Positions 1 through 5,405 of a stretch of DNA of 7,142 bases are shown here, piece after piece (within the stretch, counting starts at the first letter, position 1; every line of letters begins with the position of its first letter). The notes beneath the pieces are model-generated. The model saw nothing but the letters and a program-made list of their open reading frames with translations. It was not told where the DNA came from and made no database searches. The stretch is taken from NCBI GenBank assembly GCA_015491585.1, contig WFVQ01000054.1, forward strand, positions 1 through 7,142. Direction: 5' to 3'. The DNA comes from Deltaproteobacteria bacterium (lineage in GTDB: Bacteria > Desulfobacterota > Dissulfuribacteria > Dissulfuribacterales > S140-46). Both the position numbers and the translations under genes were made by a program.

Positions 1-419
1 CCAACCTCCTCTATGTAGGCCATCGCCTCGTCGGCATCGGTGAAGACCTTGAAGAAGCCGGTGGGGATGACCGCCTTGCTGAGCAGCTCCTTGGTGAACA
101 CCTTGCTGGCCTCTATCGCAGCGGCATCCCGGGAGGGCCCGAATATCCTCAGCCCTTCAGCCTTGAAATGGTCAACGATTCCCCTGGCGAGGGGATCTTC
201 AGGCCCTACGACCGTTAGATACACGGACTCCTTCTTGGCGAACTCGGCTAACGCCTCGACATCGGATGCGGCTATGTCCACGCACTCCGCATGCATGCCG
301 ATCCCGGCGTTGCCGGGCGCGCAGAAGACCTGGGAGACCTTGGGGCTCTGGGCCAGCTTCCAGCAGAGGGCGTGTTCCCTGCCCCCTGAGCCTACCACCA
401 GTACTTTTTTTCCAGACAT
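1..419 (-). CDS. purD: Phosphoribosylamine-glycine ligase (GARS), N-terminal part, cut by the window edge
   Basis: PurD joins 5-phosphoribosylamine to glycine using ATP in the second step of de novo purine synthesis, in the cytoplasm. The 139 complete codons visible match the N-terminal domain of the family. They show the glycine-rich start VVGSGGREHAL (residues 8-18), APGNAG (34-39), VGPEDPLA (71-78), FGPS (93-96) and the SKVFTKELL segment (105-113) that leads toward the ATP-grasp domain. The ATP-grasp domain itself lies beyond base 1; the whole protein is normally about 420-430 residues. The ATG at 419-417 is chosen because GGAGAGGA lies just upstream of it on the minus strand and the family starts within a few residues of the Rossmann-like glycine motif. 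The gene is transcribed away from the phosphorylase gene across a 149-base spacer. No stop codon or frameshift is seen in the visible part. Confidence 0.95.
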   Translation of the reverse strand, partial: MSGKKVLVVGSGGREHALCWKLAQSPKVSQVFCAPGNAGIGMHAECVDIAASDVEALAEFAKKESVYLTVVGPEDPLARGIVDHFKAEGLRIFGPSRDAAAIEASKVFTKELLSKAVIPTGFFKVFTDADEAMAYIEEV

Positions 420-447
420 GGCTCCTCTCCAGACTCAGAAGATTTTC

Positions 448-462
448 CAGGGCCGGTCCCTG
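448..462. repeat. Small inverted repeat in the purD leader
   Basis: CAGGG (448-452) and CCCTG (458-462) are complementary around a five-base centre. The element sits about 30 bases upstream of the purD start. A related CCCTGG/CCAGGG hairpin lies at 512-528. It could be a weak RNA hairpin or a binding site. No function can be assigned from sequence. Confidence 0.3.
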
Positions 463-465
463 CCA

Positions 466-494
466 TTGAACATGGCCACCCATGCATGTATTTT
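466..494 (+). promoter_or_regulatory. Putative sigma-70 promoter for the phosphorylase-deaminase pair
   Basis: TTGAAC (466-471) is followed by a 17-base spacer and TATTTT (489-494). The same TATTTT -10 form appears in two of the tRNA promoters of this window. Predicted transcription would begin near 501, leaving a leader of roughly 68 bases before the phosphorylase ATG. The prediction rests on motif match only. Confidence 0.45.
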
Positions 495-508
495 TCAAGG
501 AGGGTATG

Positions 509-532
509 GAGCCCTGGTCCAACCAGGGTCTC
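509..532 (+). promoter_or_regulatory. Leader hairpin upstream of the phosphorylase gene
   Basis: CCCTGGT (512-518) pairs perfectly with ACCAGGG (522-528) around a three-base loop. GAG (509-511) can pair with CTC (530-532) past one bulged base. The hairpin lies just after the predicted transcription start and directly after a strong Shine-Dalgarno-like AAGGAGGG (497-504), about 37 bases before the real start codon. It has no U-tract, so it is not an intrinsic terminator. It may be a structured leader element. The role is unknown. Confidence 0.35.
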
Positions 533-568
533 TATCTGGGATGCATCCTATTGTCAAGCGGAGGGAGC

Positions 569-1411
569 ATGGATACCTCACATTTCGAGTCTTACGTCCG
601 CCGGGTGGAGGAGGCGGCCTCTTTCATAGGCCAGAACGCTCCGTTCCATCCAGACGTGATGGTTATGCTGGGCACCGGCCTGGGAGGAGTAGCGGAGGCC
701 GTGGAGGACGGCTGGAGCTGCTCCTACGCCGACATACCCTATTTCCCGGTATCCACTGCGCCGGATCATCTGGGCAGGCTGGTGGTGGGGAGAGTAGGCG
801 GAGCTAGGGTGGCGGTGTTCCAGGGAAGGTTCCACTACTACGAGGGCTATTCCACCCTGGAGCTCACGCTGCCGGTCCGGGTCATGGCCTCCTTAGGGGC
901 GCGCACCTTTGTCGGGTGCAATGCGGCGGGCGGCTTGGATCTCTCTTTCTCCTCTGGGGACATCATGATGGTACGTGACCACATCAACCTGATTCCAGAC
1001 AACCCCCTACGGGGGCCTAACTTCGACCAGTGGGGAGAGAGATTCCCTGACATGTCCAGGGCCTACACGCCGAGGCTGCGGCACATCTTCAGAGAGGTGG
1101 CCGAGGAGGCAGGGGTGGAGTTGCGCGAGGGCGTCTTCGTCTGCGTGCCAGGCCCAAGCCTGGAAACTCCGGCGGAGACCAGGTTTCTCAGGCTCATGGG
1201 AGGAGATGCGGTGGCAATGAGTATGGTCCCGGACGTGATAGCGGCGGTACACTCCGGTATGGAGGTGCTGGGACTCTCCATCATAGCAAACGTCAACGAT
1301 CCAGATGATTTCAAGCCTATTCTCATAGAAGATGTCATAGAACAGGCAGGCAAGGCGGAGGCGAGGCTGCAGCGGTTACTGGTGGACTTTCTTGGGAGGT
1401 ATCCATGGTAG
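569..1411 (+). CDS. Purine nucleoside phosphorylase family protein (PNP/MTAP superfamily)
   Basis: This 280-residue cytoplasmic enzyme would cleave a purine nucleoside with phosphate to a free base and a ribose-1-phosphate. The motifs follow the trimeric PNP family: GTGLGG (35-40) and DHLGR (66-70) at the phosphate site, QGRFHYYEGY (85-94), CNAAGGL (117-123), PGPSLETPAE (194-203) and AMSMVPD (216-222). Glu199 and Asn241 align with the base-binding Glu and Asn of human PNP. This favours 6-oxopurines such as inosine, guanosine or methylthioinosine, because adenine-using MTA phosphorylases carry Asp at the Asn position. Length fits the family (about 270-290). The ATG at 569 is preferred over in-frame ATGs at 482 and 506 because GGAGGG lies 4-5 bases upstream of it and family members have only 30-35 residues before the glycine loop. 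It overlaps the deaminase gene by 7 bases, so the two are probably translationally coupled. It could be a methylthioinosine phosphorylase; substrate choice is inference. Confidence 0.9.
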   Translation: MDTSHFESYVRRVEEAASFIGQNAPFHPDVMVMLGTGLGGVAEAVEDGWSCSYADIPYFPVSTAPDHLGRLVVGRVGGARVAVFQGRFHYYEGYSTLELTLPVRVMASLGARTFVGCNAAGGLDLSFSSGDIMMVRDHINLIPDNPLRGPNFDQWGERFPDMSRAYTPRLRHIFREVAEEAGVELREGVFVCVPGPSLETPAETRFLRLMGGDAVAMSMVPDVIAAVHSGMEVLGLSIIANVNDPDDFKPILIEDVIEQAGKAEARLQRLLVDFLGRYPW

Positions 1412-2718
1412 AGGTAGATCTCATAATCGAGGCAGGGATGGCCCTGGTGGGCCGAGATCTCGATCCAGTCACCGGGGCCGCCGTGGCCATAAAGAATGGA
1501 GAGATCGTGTTCGCAGGGCCCTCCCGCCGCTGCAGGGAGGAGTTCTGCTCCAGGCGTATGATCGAGAGGCCCGGCGGCCTTCTGGTCCCAGGACTCATAA
1601 ATGCCCACACCCACGCGGCTATGGTGCTGTTCAGGGGCATGGCCGACGACCTTCCGCTGAGACAGTGGCTCGAAGATTACATCTTTCCTGCCGAGAGTAG
1701 GCTCACCAGGGAGCTGGTTGCCCTGGGAACCGAGCTGGCCTGTGCGGAGATGATCAGGAGCGGCACGACTTCATTCGTGGACATGTACCTCTTCGAAGCA
1801 GCAGTGGCTGAGGTGGTGGACAGGGTGGGAATGCGGGCCTGGATAGGCGAGGGGGTGTTCGACTTTGCCTCTCCGGCGTTTCCTTCGGGACGCGAGGCCC
1901 TGATCGAGACCAGAAGGCTCTGGGAACAGTGGAAGGATCATCCCCGCATAACCGTCACCGTGGACCCGCATACCCCCTATACCGCATGCGAGGAGCTGAT
2001 GAGGGAGGCGTCCAAGCTGGCCCGGGAGCTGAGCACCCTCCTGGTGACCCATGTCGCTGAGACCCAATGGGAGATCGAGGAGATAGGCCGCCGCCACTCC
2101 AAGGGGCCGGTGCAATATCTCGACTCCATAGGCGTGCTGGATTCCCCTGTCTTGGCCGCGCACTGCGTGTGGCTGGGGCATGAGGAGATAGAGATCTTTG
2201 CAAAGAAGTGCGTCTCCGTGGCCCATTGTCCAGAGTCAAACCTCAAGCTCGCCTCTGGTATGGCGCCTGTGAAAGAGATGCTCTCGGCTGGGGTAACCGT
2301 CACCTTGGGTACCGACGGGGCCGCCAGCAACAACGACCTCGACATGTTCTGCGAGATGGACACCGCGGCGAAGCTGCCCAAGGGAAGGGGCCTTGATCCT
2401 GAGGCGGTTGGCTCCAAAGGTGCCTTGCTCATGGCAACGAAACAGGCGGCAACCGCCCTCATGAGGGACGACCTGGGGGAGATATCGCCTGGCTGCCGTG
2501 CGGACCTGGTGGTGGTGGACATGGACCGGCCCCACTTGCAGCCCTGTTACAATCCCGTCTCCCAGCTCGTCTATTGCGCCAAAGGGAGTGATGTGACCGA
2601 TGTGCTCGTAGAGGGTGAGTTCCTCCTGGAACAGGGCCGTCTCGTAACCATAGACGAGGAGGGACTCCTGGAGAGGGTGAAGCGCACAGTGGCCGAATTG
2701 GGCTACGGCAGCAGGTGA
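1405..2718 (+). CDS. mtaD: 5'-methylthioadenosine/S-adenosylhomocysteine deaminase-type amidohydrolase
   Basis: This 437-residue metal-dependent amidohydrolase of the TRZ/ATZ group is expected to deaminate MTA and/or SAH to the inosine forms in the cytoplasm. The metal ligands are visible: His68 and His70 in NAHTHAAM, His216 in THVAET, and Asp304 in LGTDGAASNN. Glu219 and the substrate-contact histidines His189 (DPHTPY) and His253 (AHCVW) are also present. Spacings between these residues match the characterised Thermotoga TM0936 enzyme apart from one insertion of about nine residues. The FRGMADDLPLRQWLEDYIFPAE stretch (residues 76-97) is typical of the MTA/SAH deaminase subfamily. The ATG at 1405 has GGAGGT four bases upstream and overlaps the phosphorylase stop codon. 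Because the phosphorylase precedes it, the pair may convert MTA to methylthioinosine and then to hypoxanthine. Related enzymes also accept adenosine, and some relatives act on other aminated heterocycles. Its 3' end overlaps the convergent LOG-like gene by 16 bases. Confidence 0.88.
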   Translation: MVEVDLIIEAGMALVGRDLDPVTGAAVAIKNGEIVFAGPSRRCREEFCSRRMIERPGGLLVPGLINAHTHAAMVLFRGMADDLPLRQWLEDYIFPAESRLTRELVALGTELACAEMIRSGTTSFVDMYLFEAAVAEVVDRVGMRAWIGEGVFDFASPAFPSGREALIETRRLWEQWKDHPRITVTVDPHTPYTACEELMREASKLARELSTLLVTHVAETQWEIEEIGRRHSKGPVQYLDSIGVLDSPVLAAHCVWLGHEEIEIFAKKCVSVAHCPESNLKLASGMAPVKEMLSAGVTVTLGTDGAASNNDLDMFCEMDTAAKLPKGRGLDPEAVGSKGALLMATKQAATALMRDDLGEISPGCRADLVVVDMDRPHLQPCYNPVSQLVYCAKGSDVTDVLVEGEFLLEQGRLVTIDEEGLLERVKRTVAELGYGSR

Positions 2719-3152
2719 AAGGCCTTCTCCACCGCCTCTTCCGGAGTCTGGACATAGTGGACGTCGGCGATGTTAGGCCAGGTGTCCAGTCCTATGACTG
2801 GTTTCCACATCTTCAGGGCCAACGCTATCTCGGAGAGGGTTCCGTGTGAGCCGGACACTGCTATGAGGGCCTCACACGACCGCACCAGGACTACGTTCCT
2901 TGCGTGCCCCATGCCCGTGACCACCGGCACCTTTATGTAGGGATTGGCGTCGGACGCTTTGGCACCTGGCAGGACTCCAACAGTTATGCCGCCCGCCTCG
3001 CAGGCACCCTTAGCAGCCGCCTCCATCACCCCTCCAAGGCCGCCGCAGTAAAGAATGCCCCCCCGCTCGACAACCATTCTCCCGATCTTCTCCGCTGTTT
3101 TCGCAGTGGCCTCGTCGCACAGGCCCGCGCCTATGATTCCGATTCTCCTCAT
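2703..3152 (-). CDS. LOG-like Rossmann-fold nucleotide-binding protein (TIGR00725-like)
   Basis: This 149-residue protein belongs to the LOG/'lysine decarboxylase-like' superfamily. Characterised members hydrolyse nucleoside monophosphates to a base and ribose 5-phosphate. Visible motifs are IGIIGAG (4-10), CGGLGGVMEAAAKGA (36-50), LPG (61-63), MGHARN (81-86) and GSHGTLSEIALAL (101-113). Compared with the usual PGGxGTxxE signature, the first part is changed to SGSHGTLSE. The Glu (108) and the Arg (85, in the place of the MHxRK arginine) are kept, so catalysis remains possible. The start at 3152 forms an ATGA overlap with the stop of the membrane-protein gene upstream. An ATG at 3161 would add only Met-Asp-Asn, and an AGGAGG at 3178-3183 is rather far from both. 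A much longer in-frame extension upstream lies inside the membrane-protein gene and is rejected. The biochemical role in this organism is unknown. Confidence 0.82.
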   Translation of the reverse strand: MRRIGIIGAGLCDEATAKTAEKIGRMVVERGGILYCGGLGGVMEAAAKGACEAGGITVGVLPGAKASDANPYIKVPVVTGMGHARNVVLVRSCEALIAVSGSHGTLSEIALALKMWKPVIGLDTWPNIADVHYVQTPEEAVEKAFHLLP

Positions 3153-3769
3153 ATTATCCATTTGAGCGCTATGAAACCTCCTATCAAGAGAATCATGAAT
3201 ACGATTGTGAACAGGCCGAAATACCTGTCGATGATCTGTTTGATCGGGGGGCCGAAGAGCCAGAACAAGGCGGCCTCTGCAAGGAAGCGCGCGCCCCTCG
3301 AGACCAGGGAGGCTGCCATGAAGACCGCAAAGTCCATCTTGAAGGCGCCAGCAGTGACAGTAAACAGCTTGTAGGGCAGGGGAGTGAATCCTCCTGCCGC
3401 CACTGCCCAGGCTCCGTATTTGTCGTATAGGGCCATGACCTGGGAGTACTGATCGGCCAAGTGGTAGAATTCGATTATCCACTGACCTACGGTGTTCATG
3501 AAGGCCATTCCCAGAAAATAGCCGAAGGCGCCTCCCGCCACCGAGCCGGCAAGACAAACGGCTGAGAAGAGGAACGAGCCCCTTGGCTTCGACATGGCAA
3601 GGGCCATGAGGAGCACGTCAGGGGGTATGGGGAAAAAGGATGCCTCTGCAAACGCCAGCAGGAAGAGGGCGGGCAGCGCCAGCCTGTGGTCCGCCCATGA
3701 CAGTACCCATTCGTAGAGCCGCCTCACTGCAGCGAAGAGTGGGGCCGGCCGGCTGCTCAGTCCCTCCAT
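3149..3769 (-). CDS. YqaA/DedA-type (VTT domain) inner-membrane protein
   Basis: This is a 206-residue polytopic membrane protein. Hydrophobic stretches lie near residues 30-47, 64-92, 117-142, 145-172 (partly broken by charges) and 185-205. The family pattern is clear: an acidic residue before a proline pair (E42, then FFPIPPD at 45-51), a glycine-rich helix (GSVAGGAFGYFLG, 75-87), and the GGFTPLPYK loop (126-134) followed by FTVTAGAF. Arg158 and Arg161 follow in the next segment. DedA/VTT proteins include undecaprenyl-phosphate and phospholipid flippases and proton-coupled transporters; the YqaA branch has no settled function. The ATG at 3769 has CGGAGA about eight bases upstream, and the gene overlaps the end of pcm by 13 bases. 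Its stop overlaps the start of the LOG-like gene (ATGA). Location in the cytoplasmic membrane is secure; the substrate cannot be inferred. Confidence 0.85.
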   Translation of the reverse strand: MEGLSSRPAPLFAAVRRLYEWVLSWADHRLALPALFLLAFAEASFFPIPPDVLLMALAMSKPRGSFLFSAVCLAGSVAGGAFGYFLGMAFMNTVGQWIIEFYHLADQYSQVMALYDKYGAWAVAAGGFTPLPYKLFTVTAGAFKMDFAVFMAASLVSRGARFLAEAALFWLFGPPIKQIIDRYFGLFTIVFMILLIGGFIALKWII

Positions 3770-4419
3770 CCGTGGTCTCCGATCAATTTGACGAACCTCA
3801 CGCCGCAGTGGTGCTGCTGGTGCAGCTCTCCGTCGGCCTTGGTGATCTTGAGGAGGGATTGGGAGAACTCATCGCCCACCGGGATGATCATGGTGCCAGG
3901 ATCTGCGAGCTGATCCAGCAAGGGTTGGGGCACCGACGGAGAGGCAGCAGTGACTATGATGGCGTCGAAGGGGGCCTCCTCTTTCCAGCCCCAGGTGCCG
4001 TCGTCGAGTTTGAGAAATACGTTGGTGTAGCCCAGGGAGTCCAAGGTCTTCCTCGCTTTGGAGAGCAGGGCGGGAATCCGCTCCACACTGAAAACCGCCT
4101 TTGCGAGCTCGGCCAGGATGGCGGCCTGGTATCCGCAGCCGGTGCCGATCTCAAGGACTCTCTCGTGGCCCTTGAGGTTGAGTTCCTGGGTCATTAGGGC
4201 GACGATGTAGGGCTGGGAGATGGTCTGGCCGTGGCCAATGGGAAGGGGATGATCCCCATACGCCTGGTCCCACAGGGCCTCATCGATGAAGAAATGGCGC
4301 GGCACCTTCCTCATGGCTTCCAACACCCTGGCGTCCCGGATGCCCCTGCCGGCGATCTGGTGCTGGACCATGCGCTCTCTTGCTATCTTGAAGTCGTCCC
4401 GCCTATTTCTTGGGAACAT
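3757..4419 (-). CDS. pcm: Protein-L-isoaspartate O-methyltransferase
   Basis: PCMT repairs damaged proteins by using SAM to methylate isoaspartyl residues, releasing SAH. The 220-residue length and all main motifs fit. They are LPIGHGQTISQPYIVALMTQ (59-78), the SAM-binding motif I VLEIGTGCGYQAAILAEL (88-105), the acidic VER after the second strand (112-114), DGTWGW (140-145), FDAIIVTAA (151-159) and the C-terminal VRFVKLIG (207-214). The DFKIARERMVQ segment (9-19) matches the usual PCMT N terminus, which argues against starting at Met17. The ATG at 4419 lies inside the last codons of the lipoprotein gene, a 17-base overlap, and has only a weak Shine-Dalgarno-like sequence, so coupled translation is likely. 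In many proteobacteria pcm lies beside surE and rpoS; here it sits in a different block with an envelope lipoprotein, a DedA-type protein and a LOG-like protein. Confidence 0.95.
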   Translation of the reverse strand: MFPRNRRDDFKIARERMVQHQIAGRGIRDARVLEAMRKVPRHFFIDEALWDQAYGDHPLPIGHGQTISQPYIVALMTQELNLKGHERVLEIGTGCGYQAAILAELAKAVFSVERIPALLSKARKTLDSLGYTNVFLKLDDGTWGWKEEAPFDAIIVTAASPSVPQPLLDQLADPGTMIIPVGDEFSQSLLKITKADGELHQQHHCGVRFVKLIGDHGWRD

Positions 4420-4747
4420 AGTACAAGACGTCGGCCACCCTGCCGTCGGAAATGAGCACCATTAGCGCCTCGACCTTCTCCTTTCCCACGTAGCGGTTGA
4501 GGAGGGGAATTTTACCGTAGAATGGACGGTGCTTCTCGTAGTAGTACCACTCCGTTCCAGCACTGGTCTTTCTCATGGCGTCGGGCTGACCCAGAAGCTC
4601 CACTACTTCTTGCTGTGAGTCGCCCTTGTGGATCATGGTGGCGTCTGCGGCTACGAATCTCCTTTGGCTGCCGGAACAGGAGGCAAGAAAAATGGAGAAC
4701 CATCCGATAAGAAGCAGAGTAGGGAGAGAGGCTGCACCCTTTTTCAT
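4403..4747 (-). CDS. Small outer-membrane-type lipoprotein with BamE/SmpA-OmlA-like domain
   Basis: The 114-residue precursor has a short basic start, a hydrophobic segment (about 8-21) and the lipobox LASC with Cys24 as the lipidated residue. Ser follows the Cys, with no Asp retention signal, so outer-membrane sorting is expected. The mature part has the pattern MIHKGDSQQEVVELLGQPDAM (residues 38-58), typical of the SmpA/OmlA (BamE-like) fold in which a 'G-x-s-x-x-e-V-x-x-l-l-G-x-P' helix precedes a beta sheet. The following WYYYEK and the strands around ALMVLISDGRVADVLYY (94-110) fit that sheet. BamE itself helps the BAM complex insert outer-membrane proteins, but this domain occurs in many unrelated lipoproteins, so a BAM role is not claimed. 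It is the first gene of the minus-strand block. AGGAGGA (4761-4767) is 13 bases from the ATG, slightly long. Confidence 0.8.
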   Translation of the reverse strand: MKKGAASLPTLLLIGWFSIFLASCSGSQRRFVAADATMIHKGDSQQEVVELLGQPDAMRKTSAGTEWYYYEKHRPFYGKIPLLNRYVGKEKVEALMVLISDGRVADVLYYVPKK

Positions 4748-4778
4748 GTTGGAACCTGTTTCCTCCTGATTTTAGGGC

Positions 4779-4807
4779 ACCATAAACGATTTGATTTGGA
4801 TTTTCAA
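4779..4807 (-). promoter_or_regulatory. Putative sigma-70 promoter of the lipoprotein-pcm-DedA-LOG block
   Basis: Read on the minus strand, TTGAAA (4807-4802) is followed by a 17-base spacer and TATGGT (4784-4779). The predicted start near 4772 leaves a leader of about 25 bases that contains the Shine-Dalgarno sequence of the lipoprotein gene. It lies one base away from the -10 element of the opposing promoter. Motif match only. Confidence 0.5.
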
Positions 4808-4808
4808 A

Positions 4809-4814
4809 TATAAT
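4809..4814 (+). promoter_or_regulatory. -10 element for the zinc-ribbon gene
   Basis: A perfect TATAAT lies 38 bases before the start codon at 4852, a suitable distance for a promoter with a leader of about 30 bases. No good -35 hexamer is found 15-18 bases upstream; TTGATT at 4791 is only 12 bases away. The promoter may therefore need an activator or be weak. Confidence 0.45.
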
Positions 4815-4851
4815 AGGGTTAACTTCAAAACGAATCCTCAGAGGTGAAGCA

Positions 4852-5184
4852 ATGAGATGTCCAAAGTGTGGCAGGATCAGTTTCGACCATCTGGAGACGT
4901 GCCGCAAGTGTGGCACCAACCTGAAGGCCATATCCGAGATGCTCGGCGGCTTTCACAAGCCCAACCGTGATCTCAACTGGTTCGATATTATCCGCCAGGG
5001 CGGAGGGGCCTATGCCCCTGAGGCTGCGCCTGGTCTGGGGGATATCGATGTCTCAGATATTACGCAGGAATCGCCGGAGGCCGAGGAGGTTGTGGAACTC
5101 AGTCCAGAGGACCTGAAGGATGCCTCCAACATAGAAGAGCTCGACAAGGCCATCGACAACCTGTTGGAGGGGATCGATAAGTAG
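4852..5184 (+). CDS. Small zinc-ribbon protein with acidic C-terminal tail, function unknown
   Basis: This 110-residue protein begins with a four-cysteine zinc ribbon: Cys3 and Cys6 (CPKC), then Cys17 and Cys20 (CRKC), with ten residues between the pairs. A short linker with aromatic residues follows (WFDII, 43-47), then a Gly/Ala/Pro-rich stretch (49-63). The tail (64-110) is strongly acidic: 17 of 47 residues are Asp or Glu and only 3 are basic. The last 25 residues (NIEELDKAIDNLLEGIDK and before) could form an amphipathic helix. No transmembrane segment or signal peptide is seen, so a cytoplasmic location is expected. The architecture suggests a binding or adaptor protein rather than an enzyme. 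The ATG has GAGGTG five bases upstream. The gene stands alone, between a divergent operon and a terminator. I do not recognise a named family beyond the zinc ribbon. Confidence 0.78.
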   Translation: MRCPKCGRISFDHLETCRKCGTNLKAISEMLGGFHKPNRDLNWFDIIRQGGGAYAPEAAPGLGDIDVSDITQESPEAEEVVELSPEDLKDASNIEELDKAIDNLLEGIDK

Positions 5185-5197
5185 GCTGGCAAGTGAA

Positions 5198-5227
5198 AAA
5201 AGGGGTGTCCGCGCACCCCTTTTATTT
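5198..5227. terminator. Bidirectional intrinsic terminator between the zinc-ribbon gene and tRNA-Glu(CTC)
   Basis: AAAAGGGGTG (5198-5207) pairs perfectly over ten bases with CACCCCTTTT (5214-5223) around a six-base loop. On the plus strand it ends in TTTTATTT. Read on the minus strand it ends in a run of six T. It can therefore end both the zinc-ribbon transcript and the convergent tRNA-Glu transcript, whose 3' end lies seven bases away. Confidence 0.88.
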
Positions 5228-5230
5228 CCG

Positions 5231-5306
5231 TGGCGGTCCCAAGGGGACTCGAACCCCTGTTTTCGGCGTGAGAGGCCGACGTCCTAGACCGCTAGACGAT
5301 GGGACC
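5231..5306 (-). tRNA. tRNA-Glu (anticodon CTC), CCA encoded
   Basis: This is a 76-base cloverleaf on the minus strand. The acceptor stem is GGTCCCA/TGGGACC with discriminator G and encoded CCA (5233-5231). The anticodon arm is TCGGC-CTCTCAC-GCCGA, which gives anticodon CTC. The T arm is AGGGG-TTCGAGT-CCCCT. It reads GAG codons. A second tRNA-Glu with anticodon TTC lies 255 bases away on the other strand and shares most of its arms, so the two look like diverged paralogues in inverted orientation. The CTC isoacceptor is not essential in principle, since TTC can read both Glu codons. Confidence 0.96.
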
Positions 5307-5323
5307 GTTCAGCTTGCCCGCCA

Positions 5324-5351
5324 AAAATAACCGCAAAATCCATAATGTCAA
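5324..5351 (-). promoter_or_regulatory. Promoter of tRNA-Glu(CTC)
   Basis: On the minus strand a perfect TTGACA (5351-5346) is followed by a 16-base spacer and TATTTT (5329-5324). The predicted start is near 5317, about 11 bases before the mature tRNA 5' end. The same TTGACA-N16-TATTTT layout is found before tRNA-Met. Confidence 0.7.
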
Positions 5352-5405
5352 GGGTGAATTTGGCCAAGGGCCGCCCCCAACGCCAAACACCTGTTTACAC
5401 GGGTA

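Noticed and set aside
482..568. N-terminal extension of the phosphorylase
   Set aside because: The extra 29 residues do not fit the family, and the ATG at 569 has a well-spaced GGAGGG. The predicted leader hairpin also lies in this stretch.
420..568. Purine riboswitch before purD or the phosphorylase
   Set aside because: The hairpins do not form the three-way junction or conserved loops of known purine-sensing riboswitches, and no terminator or sequestering stem is visible.
40..807. Plus-strand reading frame of 255 codons
   Set aside because: It runs antisense over purD and then out of frame through the phosphorylase gene. Its translation has no family-like motifs, while purD and the phosphorylase are clear.
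3153..3557. Long N-terminal extension of the LOG-like protein
   Set aside because: It lies entirely inside the YqaA/DedA-type gene in another frame and is Arg/Gly-rich shadow sequence. The Rossmann motif begins right after the ATG at 3152.
3640..4197. Plus-strand frame antisense to pcm
   Set aside because: The minus strand encodes a complete and highly conserved PCMT; the antisense frame has no recognisable domain or ribosome binding site.
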